Of a stretch of DNA of 64,000 nt, positions 24,161 to 36,122 are shown piece after piece. The translations under genes and the position numbers were made by a program. The notes beneath the pieces are model-generated. The model was not told the origin of the DNA and made no database searches. It worked only from the letters and a program-made list of their open reading frames with translations. Origin of the DNA: Myripristis murdjan (Eukaryota; Chordata; Actinopteri; Holocentriformes; Holocentridae); contig NC_043990.1 in NCBI RefSeq assembly GCF_902150065.1, positions 13,727,740-13,791,739 of the forward strand, in the 5' to 3' direction. Numbering within the stretch: position 1 is the stretch's first letter; every line of letters begins with the position of its first letter.

Positions 24161-26590
24161 ACAGAGACAAAGACGGGGAAGAGACGTGATAAAAGATACA
24201 GCACACGTGGTGGTTTCATAGGACATTTCTTGCCTACCTTCTCCTCTGAAGAGCTGTAATTGTAGTAGAAAACACTTCTGGTACAGAGTGGTTGTGCCTC
24301 TCGTAAACATGTCCCTCCAAGTCTTTAATTATAAGCTAGAGTTGTACTTGTCTTTTGGGACTTAGTTGTTGTTACCTACCTCTGTCAGGTCATGTCTCCT
24401 AATGCAAAGTCCTGCAGTAAAATGTTGTGTGGGTTTGCCTCTGCAATATAGTATAGTACTTTCTCAACACCTATTGCATGTTGCAGTTCATAGTGTAAAT
24501 TCAAACTCAGATAATGTTTGGATCACAAAGAGAAAAAAAAAACAGGGATTTAACAAAATAGAGTAAACAGGACCCAACTCAAGTAGTATTTGCAAATAAT
24601 TATGTTTTAACCCTCTTGAAATACCAGTGCAGTGAGGCTTACTGCATCAGGACTATTCATGTGGTAGTAAGTATGTTGTCGGTGACATAAATGTACGTTA
24701 AAGCGACTTTTCCATACTCTTCACATTTGTTTGAACTTTCTGGTACACATTCTTGCAAAACTACTTTCTGCTACTTCGAGCAGGTTACAACAAATACTAA
24801 GAGTTATTTGCAGATACTATTTGCCCCAGGTCTGGTAGGACTCTTCTAATCCCAGAGGATCTGATCCCAGATCTATCAGTGATAAGAATCAGATCAGGTC
24901 TAACCAGTTCTGTGTCAGCAGATCTTTATTAGATTAGGGTAAACACTAAGAGCTGTTTGAGAGCCCTTAGCGTTTGACGTTTATATTTCACTGGTGTTTT
25001 CAACTTTCTGACAGTTGACAGAAAGGTGCAGAACAGCCAGGAACTAGTTTGACATGTTCACATCAGTGCTGCTCCCAAAAAGCAATAGGACAAACTGATA
25101 GCCATAGTTGAATTGATAACTGCTAAATCACTTTGGCACTTTGTCTAACACAGATACATTTACCTAGCAGAATTATGTCTCACTTCTCACTAAAAGTATG
25201 TTTTTCTTGGCCACTACTGCTTGCCAGTATTGTTTTGTATGTAGCCATGGGGACCTCCAATGCATGATCTACATCACTGGGTATCCCAGAACATTCAGAG
25301 CACTAAATAGAGTTAAGTGAGGTACAGTAATTACTCTCTTGAACCAAACAGTGCTTCATTTAATGGATTTTGTTCATACACCTAAATGGGGTTCATTTCA
25401 GAACCATTATTTTTTTTTTTTGCCCTCTCACTGTGTAGGCAGGTTGATTCCATAAGCTGCTGAGGGTCAAAACGCTCTGGGTGACCCGGCCCAGCTCACT
25501 GTCATATAAACTGACATCCGCACAGATTAGTCACTAGTAAATTGTGTTCTAGAGAGAGGAATAATTAATCCCAGGAGGAAAATTGAAGAAGCTGCTACTT
25601 CTGGGGGGTTGTTTGTTTCCTCAAGTTTTCAAGTTGAATGAGCCAGGCTGAAGGTACAAGAAAAAAAAAAAAGAGTCAGTAATTTATGGCTGTATTGCTT
25701 TCCAGTGGTTGGTACTCCATTATTATTTACTGTATATCAGAGTTCTTGGCTTTTAGTCGTTGTGATCATATTTCAACATTAAGCTCCTCCACCTCCCTTT
25801 AGATGGATTTGAAGTTGAGTGTGACAGATTTTTATGGTTGGTACGTGTTTCAGTGATTGAAAAAAGTCTGCTTTGATGCATTTCAAGTTTCTTTTTCATC
25901 TGTTCAGTGCACTGCAACTTTGCTTTTTACCAAAAAAAAAAAAAAAAAAAAAATCACAAGCTGCACCTGTCCCAGACCCCATATACATTGAATGTGAAAA
26001 TGTTGATGAAGGTGTTAGTTATTTTGGTTTTTAAAAAAAATGTTTTGCCAGCTACTGCATATGTGCCTTTGCTATCAAAATTCTGTTAGATTGGATAAAA
26101 GGTGTTTGAAATGTTGAATTAATTTGCTTTTGCAAGCTTAACACACACTAGTTTGTTTGCAAGCTTACTGCTACTTTTAGGGCAGAGAGTGAATGTAAGA
26201 GGCTTTACACACAAGTGTCCAACTGATTTTAGTTAAACTTTGTCTTCTCTGCTGTATGTGAAGAGGAAAAACTGGGTTTGTGTTTGTTTTTGTTACAAAT
26301 ATTTAGGCCAAAGGAATTGCAAATAAGTTTAATCTAAACAAATGAATCCTGTCAAGAAACACATTTATGAGAGTTTAATCAGTATTTTTGAAGTATTTTT
26401 TCTTCTTGGGTCAACAGAAGGACTTTGTGCTTACGGATAATTTAGGAAACGTGTCAGATGTGCATGTGTCTGATTCTTGGACAAATGTATTGATGCATTT
26501 CGAGTATTTCTTATTTTTTCCTGTCATGAGTCATGTTTTCTCTTAGCAAGTCAGTGTTAAGTTCAATAAAGTTTTCACCACTGAAGATGT
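24161..26590 (+). other. pbxip1: pbxip1 3' UTR
   Basis: No coding potential follows the stop. AATAAA at 26565-26570, within TTCAATAAAGTTTTCACC, is the best poly(A) signal, implying an untranslated region of about 2.4 kb. It contains a T run near 25410 and an A run at about 25930-25952; upstream alternative ends are possible. Confidence 0.6.
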
Positions 26591-27743
26591 GAATATTTCT
26601 ATTTTTGTCAAAAAGCATCATAATAATCAATGTATGTAGTGCGATGTCAGGTTTGCTACTTCTCATGTTTCTGTGGGGGGAAAATCCTTTAATAATGGTC
26701 TAATTCCATTTAGAAAAATAAATGAATAATGCAATTTGCAATCAAATAGTATCAGGTGGATACTGAAAAATTTCCAGCGATACCCAGCCTTGCTCACCAT
26801 GCCTGAATTGTTGTGTATGACTCACTGACTTCGGAAGTGTTGACACAGTAGTCATCCATTGTCACCGTCATGAAGCCGAGCCAAAATATTTAAGTAGTGA
26901 TGAAACAGTATGAGCCGGAGCTTACACACTCACAGATTTGAACCCACACACTTCCTGTCCTAGCAAGTGAACTAACCAGTGTGGCAGTCGGTCCTCAAAC
27001 GCTGATGAGCAGGAATGTTACTGATGATTGAGAGCAGTGTGACACTTTGAAGCTGCACAGAGAGAGAGAAAGAGAGAGAGAGAGTTTGTCATTCTCCAAA
27101 TTCTAGAGGGGAGCCACATCAGAACGAAACAGCCAAAGCTTTTCAGGACACTTATGTAAAAAAAAAAAGATTATATTTCTTTAATTTTTTAAACTTTGTA
27201 GGTTCCTTTGAGGTCTATAAAGTCTCTTACAAGGGACGAATTGTCAAGGCAGCTGAATTGCATTAAGTTACAGTCAGATCCACAGTTAAACAAAAACAGC
27301 AGAAAACTCATTAAGAGTCAAAAAAAAAAAATAAGAAAAGGAGAGAAATAAGAAATTGGAGAAACAGTGGCACAAAGGAGCAACTTCATCTTCCACAGTC
27401 CTAAAACTGTTTTAAATTCCATTATCTGTTCTGTAACATGAACGTCGTGATACAAAGTCTGCAGCTTGGCTGAGGAAAAAGTAATTACAGAGATTTGCAT
27501 TATTATATAATTCCACAGATGTATGCCGGGGACTGCACTAATAAGCCACTTTTTCAAACAGCATATTGTTTGAGAGATGTTGTGTATAAACTACTAACTG
27601 CTTAGTCACTCTTGATTCAGCCACTTGATTAGAATGGCCTGACCGAGATGCTATCTGTAAATCCCCTGTTCTGCAAACACAGCAAATTAAATGGATTTTG
27701 TCCTGTCATCAATGCAATGTTGCTCTTTGTAGGACAAAATGGC

Positions 27744-27800
<57 letters not shown>

Positions 27801-27870
27801 AGGGGCATATGTGCACCTGTATGATGTGTATCCTCAGAGTAGATAAGCATACCCTGCTGAATGGGGGAAA
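26591..27870. other. Intergenic interval, pbxip1 to first S100 gene
   Basis: No gene supported. Contains a GA-rich stretch near 27060-27085, short A runs near 27161 and 27320, and the GT microsatellite at 27748-27799. Confidence 0.6.
27748..27799. repeat. (GT)n microsatellite
   Basis: About 26 GT units, uninterrupted, roughly 130-230 bases upstream of the presumed non-coding first exon of the first S100 gene. Confidence 0.95.
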
Positions 27871-28108
27871 AGAGGTTTGGTGTTTTCCGCTGATGTCTGC
27901 ATGATGAATGGAGATGGATGGGATATATTAAGACAGGTGGGGAGGTCAAAGCTCCTTGTACCTGCTGCATTAAGCGCCGAACAACAGGTGAGATGCCGGC
28001 CTCCGTCCTCATTTGTGTGGAAGCTGCATGCTGCTCTCTTCAGCTCTCTCATTCCTCTCTCTCCATGTTATTGTCCAGGTAACATCCCTGCTCTTACCAG
28101 AAACCACA

Positions 28109-29647
28109 ATGGAAGCTGCCATCACCACCCTCATCACTCAGTTCAAGACCTGCGCGGGGAAGGACGGATCCTCCAGCACCCTGAGCAAAGATGAATTCCA
28201 CAACCTGGTGACCTCTCAGCTTCCCAACTTTGTCAAGGTAAAGCTCAGAACTTGGATACACTCTCAGAAAATACAGCCCAAAATTGCACCTTTAGGGGTA
28301 CACTGGCTTGTGAGTGGGGCAGTACCCTCTAAGGTGCAGCTTTTGTACCCACTGGCTACTTATTTGTACCTTTGTGTTTTTTACCTTATAGAGACCAGTC
28401 TACAATATTGAATTTTCATATCCACTAGTCTCCAAAACTTATTTCATTTCAAGGCTACTCAACTATAGCCTATAAGTTCAAATCTACCTTAAATTAATAT
28501 TTTACCTAATTTATTTATTTAGGTATTTACTCATTCATTGTATTTGGCCTAACAAACACTGTCTCCTGATATTGTACCATAACTTTTAGAGAAAACGGTT
28601 ATATATATGTATATGTACCTTTTTGGCTCTGGGGGGCAGAAATGGACTCCTACTGTACCCCTATTTCTGAGAGTGTGTGGCTACTTCTACAGCCGATTTC
28701 CATCCATTTCTCACAGAGGTATCTTGAGCATGTCTAGATATCTGATTGTGGAGAAGGTATTGTGGTGAAGTCAGAGTCTGTGGTCTCTGTGGGGGCTTTG
28801 TAGAAAAACTCTACCAGCAATGTTATCCATCCTCTTCAAGATCATACCCTCTCCCACTTATTAAACAGTTTAGTGGCTCTAAACTAGGCGAGATGTTACA
28901 GACTTAGTCTTATGTGCATAAACAAGTAGAACACGGCACTATCAATGCCAGAGTTAGAGTTTTCCAACAGGGGCTGTCCATGGTTCAGTCAAGCGCTACA
29001 GACACAAGTGGCCATGTTTATGTCTGCATAAACATTAGAACTCAATTTGTTTTAATTTGATTTGATTTGATTTAATTGACTGAATTTGATTTGTGCTAAT
29101 AATTGCCCACTCGGCACCCATTGCACTCTCGGCTGGTCTGGAAGTGGCTTCTTTCTCTCTGTGACCTTTCTCAAGATTTTTTCCATTTTTCCTTTTTTTT
29201 TTTTTTTTTTTGCTGTGAGGGTTTAGTGTAGGGTAAATACTGTGGGCCTGCAAAAGCCTGTAAAACTGTAATAGTGAATAAAGGCTCTAAATAAACTTGA
29301 ACTGAAACTACTCAGCTTCCCCCGTATTAAATATATACTTTTGAGGAACTTAATTAAGCATGGAGGTATTGTTTTGTGGGACTGTAAACTGATGTGTTTT
29401 AGTTGTAGTTAGTACTGTCCTCAGCCATTAGATGGCAGGGCAGTCTTGCAAAGCAATCTAAACCAGAACGGACTTGCATATATTAAGGCCTCCTCTCTGT
29501 CATTGCCTGCAGAACGCCAGCGACTCGGCAGCCATCGACCAGCTCATGGTCTCCCTGGATGAAAACAACGACGGCGAGCTGACTTTCCTTGAGTTCTGGC
29601 AGCTGATTGGAAAACTGGCAAGCAAGCAGGGAGGCTTCAGTCAGTAG
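28109..29647 (+). CDS. S100 calcium-binding protein, S100A13/A14-like
   Basis: Two coding exons, 28109-28237 and 29513-29647 (129+135 nt, 87 residues), joined at a phase-0 intron. The first half holds the S100-type pseudo EF-hand (AGKDGSSSTLSKDE, 14 residues) and the second a canonical EF-hand loop, DENNDGELTFLE, with calcium ligands at positions 1, 3, 5 and 12. The phrases LVTSQLPNF and EFWQLIGKLA resemble human S100A13 and S100A14 (LVTQQLPHL, FWELIGE / YWRLIGELA). S100 proteins are small dimers that change shape on binding calcium. A leader exon ending at 27987 (ACAACAG then GTGAGA) and an acceptor at 28078 give the usual S100 layout with a non-coding first exon. The exact teleost paralogue name is not certain, so no symbol is given. 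Confidence 0.88.
28258..28676. mobile_element. Short non-autonomous DNA transposon in the S100 intron
   Basis: Perfect 13-bp terminal inverted repeats, ACACTCTCAGAAA (28258-28270) and TTTCTGAGAGTGT (28664-28676), bound a 419-bp AT-rich body with no coding potential. Internal GTACC/GGTAC phrases near both ends match a MITE type I know from fish. Flanks look like a decayed TA target duplication (TA on the left, TG on the right). It begins 21 bases after the exon 1 donor. Confidence 0.75.
28930..29310 (+). repeat. Dispersed repeat, 3' part of an interspersed element
   Basis: The stretch includes CTCGGCTGGTCTGGAAGTGG, a T-rich run (29189-29210) and an ending GTGAATAAAGGCTCTAAATA followed by AACTTGAACTG. 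I recall the same string of phrases in many teleost introns. Boundaries and class are not certain; the left limit is a guess. Confidence 0.45.
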
Positions 29648-29815
29648 AGGTCTGCCTTGTCAGTCAAGTTGTGGCTTTCTACAGATTGTGCAACACCATC
29701 CAACTGGATTCTGAAACCAAACTGTAACCTCCGGGGCATTTTATTTCTTTTATCTGTGTCAGTGCCACATGTGTAACTCTTTAGTTAACCATTTGTTGGA
29801 CACAAGGATGTTGGC

Positions 29816-29821
29816 ATTAAA
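29816..29821 (+). terminator. Candidate poly(A) signal of first S100 gene
   Basis: ATTAAA, 169 bases after the stop, followed by AGCTTCATTGTCTTG. A short 3' UTR is usual for S100 genes. Confidence 0.45.
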
Positions 29822-29839
29822 AGCTTCATTGTCTTGAAC

Positions 29840-32800
29840 TCTGTTACATTTGTTCTCCTGTCTTTCATTGACTATGTTATATGACATCCAGCCACCCACA
29901 TCTGACAGGGTGTGTAATTCAGCATAGATTAGTGGCACAATTGTCCTGTAATTCTATATGCATTACTGCCACCACAACTACACCATGCAGACTATATCTT
30001 GTTCCATAGGGCTTCATAATACCTATACAAAGCTGCCTGACCATGCGTTAAGCTACGGTAAAGCAGAGGTGGACTGGCCCTCCTTGTCTGTCACCGAGGC
30101 CTAAATAGTATAGGCTATGTAATGGGGATACATTGCACTGTTCACCAAACACATCCCATTATGCTTGGGAGGGCTTATTGTTTATGCATGGGTTGGCACT
30201 TTGTAGTTTAATTACTTTGTGCTTGTTTTGTTGGTGTATTCTTGGCATTACGGTCACTACTGTCCTAGTTCAGATGTCTAGACAGAGTTATGTGTGCTGA
30301 ATAGTTACCAGCTGTTTTAAAGCCTATAATTAATTTTTGTGAGCAAAAAGGGGGGTTGCCTCTAAATGAGAAGTACTCTTGTGGCAGGTAAGACAATGTG
30401 AACTTTGTATCCAAATTCAACAGAAAGGTGCCACTGTGGGTGTGGCAGCTGACTAGTGAGTCAACAGCAGACAGAGGAAGGTACTACCTGGTGTAGTAAG
30501 GGGTCTGGGTGTGTTTGCGCGTATATGTGTACGTGTGTGGTGAGCTTTTGTGTGTGTTTGTACATGCACACACAGGCAAGTCACTAATGCTACTAATCCC
30601 AAAAGCCTTCCCAGGTAATCTAAAGGTGGAGGCTTTTCATCTTGACTATCCACCAACCACCACTGATGATATTTCACCTCAAAACAACTTTAATGTGAAG
30701 ACTTGAGGGCCCATTCTGAGATCTGACACAGCTGCATGGCCACCTTTAACCCACTTTTTCTTCAAACTGGCTTTCTTGATTAATATATTCTTTTCATTGC
30801 CCTGAAGATTTTTTTTTTTTTTTCCAATCTTTTTTCCATGTGGATAACCCTTGTTGATGCAAAAAATGAATTTTTGTGGCATCTGAAAGTCGTAGTTTCC
30901 ACCCATGGAGAATTATGTGTGCATTCCAATATGTGAGATACTTATAAAACTGGTTGAGTCTTTAAGCAGATAAAGTAATCCCACCCGTCCCGTCCCCTCT
31001 TCCCTCACTATAAATCTGCACCAGACCACAAGCCTGGATAGTTGGCCGCACAAATCACACATGACGCGAACCATTTGGATCATGAGCCAAAGATAATACC
31101 AAACAAAAACCATGTAAAAAGGGTTTGCTACAGTTTTACTCCCTTTCCTAAACGTTGTTACTGCAGCTCTTCCACATTCCCAATCCTCCTCCTCACTCCA
31201 GGTACACGCCCTTTGACTTGTCAGGGGGAAAAGTTTTTAAGAAAAAAAAAAAAAAAAAACTAAATCACGGAAGAGATTCTGCAGTCCTACTAGTTTGGCA
31301 AGTTCTCTGGTCTGAAAGCAGCGTAGAAAGGCGGAGAAGAGGGCAGAAACTCAAATTTGGGCACATTTGTACACTTCTCTTGTCCTGTAGACGTTATACG
31401 GTGAGTTACATGCGTCTTTCTGGTTTCATATGGGTTTATGCTCCGTACAAACTATATTATAGCTCATCGTTTATGCCACGTTTCGATGTAGTCTTGGTAG
31501 AGCCATCTCATGAAACTTAGCTACGGTCTGGCTGCAGGACGGTTCCTGTGACTCCATCTCTCACAACTTTATAAGCTCAAGTTGCACTTTGATAAAACCT
31601 TATCTGCGTATTTGAGACTAATTACTGATGTGCAATGAAATGCTGCCAGTTTCACCATTATTTAATTAGCATATATTTCCATTCGGAAAGACGTGATATT
31701 TTAGTGTACATCAGCAGATAAGCTGCCGATTAATTTCTGTTTACTTATCAAAACTGAAGTCTGTGGCTCAATAATAGACCGCAACATAGTTTATCTAGTG
31801 GGCGCATAAGGGTTCCGCGTAAAGGCGCAATTTTGCGTAAAATCAACATTTTACGCAGGACAGTTTTTATACGCAGGCCCACAAAACCGACGTCAGCTTG
31901 ATTTGTAGTGCATTTTTGTGCGCAGTTGTGTCACTCTTGACAATTAAGCCAGCATCGTAAAGTTTTCTAAAACTTTTCAGAGTACATGTCATACTGTTAA
32001 TGATGAATGCTGGCAGTCACGGCGACTCTCCCGTTCGGATGCTGGGGGCGCTTCATCATTAAATTGCCTGTATTTTCAAACCAAGCTTGTGTCCTGAATG
32101 AAAGACAGACACTATGAGCCTGCTCACTGCATTTTACAGCCACAACCTAACTTGTTCCTCTGTTAATATTTCATGCCACACGAGCGGTAGTATTGTCATT
32201 ACTCTGCGCACATACCGTATCACATTCGCCCATTTGGAAACGCAACACTCAATCTCCTTTGGGCTCTGGAGGGAAACGGGAAACCTCTGCTTGTATATAT
32301 TTAATTATTTGCCCCGTTGTTTTTTACCCTTTAAGACAAATAACGGGGAGTAGTTTGTTCTGAATCCTGAGAGGGATAATGCGAAGCTCTGACGTGGGAC
32401 AAGTAATGCAAGTCTTGAATTCATTTGTCCAAATTAGGGCCCCTGCACGTGTTGGGAATAATAGACCGGTCAGTAAGTGAATAATGAATGTGAGAACGGA
32501 CCGAAATGTAACTCCAGGAATAGAAGAAATGACATCGTCTTTGCTGTGTATTTCTTTGATAGGGCTCGATGGCCCTTGTGTGATCAGGCTGTCGAGGGTG
32601 TGTCACAGCGGGGTGTGCAGGAGCAAGGCCCCTGAAAGTCCCTTCAAAACGCAGCTTATGTCTATAGAATACAATTAACTGATACAAAAATATGATCCGG
32701 GGTGGGAATTATGCAGATTTCATATGAAGACGGCATGCATAATTTGAATCAGCATGCATGATCGTGTGATTGTTGCTTAATGGGAGCCTTACTGCCAATC

Positions 32801-34237
32801 AGTTGTGTTTCCTCCACATGCAAATTTGTGATCTGTTCAGCAGATTGGGTCACAGTAGAAACAAAGATTTTGCACCAATTTGTGATGGGAACGGGGGGCA
32901 GTGAAATTTTAGATTGTAATAGGCCTATATATGTCAGAGCTCTCCCTCATGGCATAATTAGACTAACAGGCATGTTTCCTAATTGGCCCCTGCTTGTGGC
33001 GCCTGCAGTGGGGAAAGGGCTGGTCAGTTGGTTGAGTGTGACATACACTCCTCTGAGTGATGAGACATTAATTTGCTATCTACAAACGACCACTCAGATT
33101 TCTGTCATGTGCAACCTGACATGAACGACACAGTATCCTGGTGAAACGAGGAGCCTGTGTGTTTTCCCACTAGAATAAGCTCTTGTTTGCTCTGCCGCAT
33201 TTGAATAGTGAAGCCGGCAGACGAGTTTCCTTACAAACTGAATATCCCCTCGCTGCTTTGGGGCAAACTAGCTTGCAGTCGGCCTGTAAATTCCTGTCTA
33301 AGTGATCTCCACAGACAGCAATGAATGGAATTCCTACAAGGATGTGTCACCCACTGGCATGTATTGCATTTTGTGCACAGTCTGTAGAATATCTTACATC
33401 TAGATCTGTTGTGTGTAATGAGAACCATATCACATCTACTTAGGCTCCCAAATACATTGTACTTGCATGGTTTTAATTATTATATGTAAGGTCAAGTGGC
33501 TCTGTAAACACATATAATCCAATACTTAAAATCCGTATACTGTTTCATTGTCTGTCAAACACACCAGGATACAACCGTGTGAAGGGCAATGGTTTGAGTA
33601 GGACGTCAGACGGGGCAGAACGGGATGGGGGGGGGCAGGAAGACAGGAAGAGAGAATCAGAACGAGAGATAAATTCAGCTGGTAAGAGAGAGAGAAAAGA
33701 GAGAAGAACAGACAGTTGGTAGGTAATCCCTTAGGTAATCTGAAACCTAGTCCCCTTGGTAGCTTCAGTAGATCAGATGACCTATCAAAGATCAGAACTT
33801 CCATTGTGCATCACAGCTTGTCTCTCAATCAGACTCCCTCTCACCCTCTGAACTGAGCTCACGTCACTGTTCATCCCTCGCTGTGGCTCTAGACTCAACA
33901 CCTGAAACGACGAGCCTCGCAGGGACTCTGTTTCATTTTCCACTGGGCCGCCTGTCCATCTCAAAAGTTGTATGCTTTTCGAATTTTGCTGTTCTGCTGC
34001 TTTCTCCTGCTCATGGCCGGTCTAGCAGCGGCTAGGACTGTGGCAGTAATTTCTGTCAGGCTCTGCTGTTTGTGACTCATTAAAACCATAATCTTTCTCT
34101 CTCTCTCTCTTCTCCCCCTCCCCCCTCTTTTTCTTCCACGAATACACTCATTTTATTTCTCTCTCTCTCTCTGTCTCTCTCTCACGCCTCCTCCCTCTCC
34201 TCTTCCCCTCTGCCGTCTTGACCTCCTTCTCCTGCAG
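29840..34237. other. Intergenic interval between first and second S100 genes
   Basis: No coding gene supported. It holds short T and A runs (30809-30825, 31239-31259), a cluster of possible regulatory elements at 31660-32780 described separately, and a pyrimidine-rich tract (34090-34235) that ends at the acceptor of the second S100 gene. Confidence 0.55.
31660..32780. promoter_or_regulatory. Candidate enhancer cluster between S100 genes
   Basis: Unique-looking sequence rich in recognisable motifs: TTTAATTAGCATAT (POU/homeodomain-like) near 31660-31675; repeated GCGTAAA/TTACGC cores at 31817-31875, including a perfect 10-bp inverted repeat at 31834-31857; CACGTG in GCACGTGTTGGG near 32446; CCGGTC near 32465; TTTCATATGAA near 32718; and GCATGCAT twice (32733-32740, 32752-32759). 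The motif density and lack of repeat character suggest conserved regulatory DNA. This is inference. Confidence 0.3.
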
Positions 34238-34248
34238 TGTGAGGAGTC

Positions 34249-35208
34249 ATGGAGGCGGCCATTCAGACAGTGGTGAAGGTCTTCCTGAAGTCGGCCAAGG
34301 GGAAGGAAAGTCTAGGAGGAAAAGACTTCCAGAGGCTTGTGGAGAGCCAGCTCAGCAACATCCTGACGGTTAGGAAATCTTCAATGAATCTCTGTGAAAT
34401 GTTACCAACACTGGTATTAGATAACCACCTCACAGAAAGCACACAATAACCCTGCATGCGCACCAGTCAATGAGTGTCGTGACCAAATGTCAGTGTAATA
34501 TGTAATGCGTGAATAGGGAATGTGATCTTATATGATAGAATGACATTCATCAGCATAATAATGTAAATAGAGACACTCATAGAGGTCCAGTTACTAATCT
34601 TGCATGGTGATTTCACCAGTGAGAGTTCAGGTAGAATTACGGCGTAGTCAGCATCACACCTGATTGTCCCATGGTTCTGTGTGCCTGCTCAGGATACAGA
34701 CAGCAAGAAGGCAGTCAACGAGATGCGCGAGGGCCTGGACGCCAACCAGGACGGCAAGGTTGGCTTCGAGGAGTACATGAAGCTGGTCGGTTATCTTGCA
34801 ACCTCGCTCAGCCAGCAGCGCATGCTCAACAACGAGGAGACCCAAAAGCCTGTGGCCGAACCAGGGGCAGAGAGCGCCCCGGCCCCGGAGAACGCGGAGG
34901 CAAAACCGGAGGCAAAAGCAGAAGCCAAGGCAGAGGAGGTGACGCAGCCCGAGGCAGCCGAGGAGAAGCCAGCAGCAGCGCCAGTGGTGGCAGCAGAGGC
35001 GACACCAGCACCAGCAGAACCAGCGGCGCCCGCAGAACCAGCAGCTGCGGCGGTGGCAGCGGCAGAGGAAGTGAAAGAAGTGGTTAAAGAAGAGGCGAAA
35101 GAGGAGGTGAAAGTGGAGGAAGCAGAAAAAGCGGAGGATGCGAATGAGAAGCCGGCTGCAGCCGCTGAGGAAGAGGAGGAGAAGAAGCCGGAGGAGGCGA
35201 CCTCATAG
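34249..35208 (+). CDS. S100 protein with long Ala/Glu/Pro/Lys-rich C-terminal tail
   Basis: Two coding exons, 34249-34368 and 34693-35208 (120+516 nt, 211 residues), phase-0 intron as in the neighbouring S100 genes; the acceptor before the ATG (CTCCTGCAG at 34237) implies a non-coding first exon. Residues 1-84 are an S100 domain. The first loop (KSAKGKESLGGKD) is three residues shorter than the usual S100 loop, as in S100A10. The second (DANQDGKVGFEE, residues 56-67) keeps all calcium ligands, unlike S100A10. From about residue 88 the chain becomes a tail of some 120 residues built of Ala, Glu, Pro, Lys and Val, with no Cys or aromatic residues, ending KKPEEATS. Ordinary S100 proteins are 90-115 residues. 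The tail is in the same exon and frame as the EF-hand, so it is not a frame-shift artefact. Its role is unknown to me. Confidence 0.88.
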
Positions 35209-35343
35209 GGGACAATACATTCCTTCACCCACATCACACTACAGGCTCTCGTGCAACACTACACACAGCACAGCATAAACAATGCCAAAATAAGTCAGTA
35301 AACCACTAAAACGGTCTTTTTTTTCCAGTGCACACAGTTTAGA

Positions 35344-35349
35344 AATAAA
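35344..35349 (+). terminator. Candidate poly(A) signal of tailed S100 gene
   Basis: AATAAA, 136 bases after the stop. A second AATAAA at 35963-35968 (in GACAATAAACAAATTG) could give a longer transcript of about 0.8 kb 3' UTR. Confidence 0.45.
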
Positions 35350-35989
35350 ATACGTTCAACGCCAAACACTACAAACCCAGCTCCAGATTAAACTCTCACT
35401 CTTCCTATTTGATAAATACATGTACATGATACTCGAATAATTCCATTCTACCAGTACTTACCACTGTGTTAATGTGTATGTATGTCCCACTATGTAGCAC
35501 ACTTACCTCACTGATATACTATGAGAGCATGCAGACATTGATTATTGTGTGCATGCAATATCCCTGTGAAACCGTCAGAAAGCATCCCTGTATCCCTGTA
35601 TGACACCACATCCCTGCTGCACCACAGCCACACATGCGACCACTGTGTCACTGAACACGATGTAATGCACCACTGCAGCAAGGCCCCCCTGGTTTACACC
35701 CCTTCCCCTCCAGATTTTTTTTTTTTCTCCATCTGGGTCTGTCACTCGATGTCTTGCTGTATCATGCAATCCCTCTCTGCTTATTATACATTTCATTGTA
35801 TGCACCTAGGTCAGGCCTCACTGGATCATTGTTAAAACATTGGTTGGCATGGCATTATACACCTAGCTTTGCATGAAAATCTGTCAATAATGCTTTCTCC
35901 ACGTTACACCCCCCCACTTTCCCCTCCACCCTCACGTTGATGTGGAGCTGATTTGGCGTGACAATAAACAAATTGTTTTGCTGAAGCAC

Positions 35990-36058
35990 TGAGTTACTTC
36001 AGCTCTTCTTAATAGTATACTTTATATCCCCCCTCTCCCTTTTTGTCTAGTCCACTCT

Positions 36059-36122
<64 letters not shown>

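Noticed and set aside
34791-35237. A 148-codon Ser/Ala-rich minus-strand frame
   Set aside because: Antisense shadow of the Ala/Glu tail of the S100 gene; the plus frame continues directly from an EF-hand.
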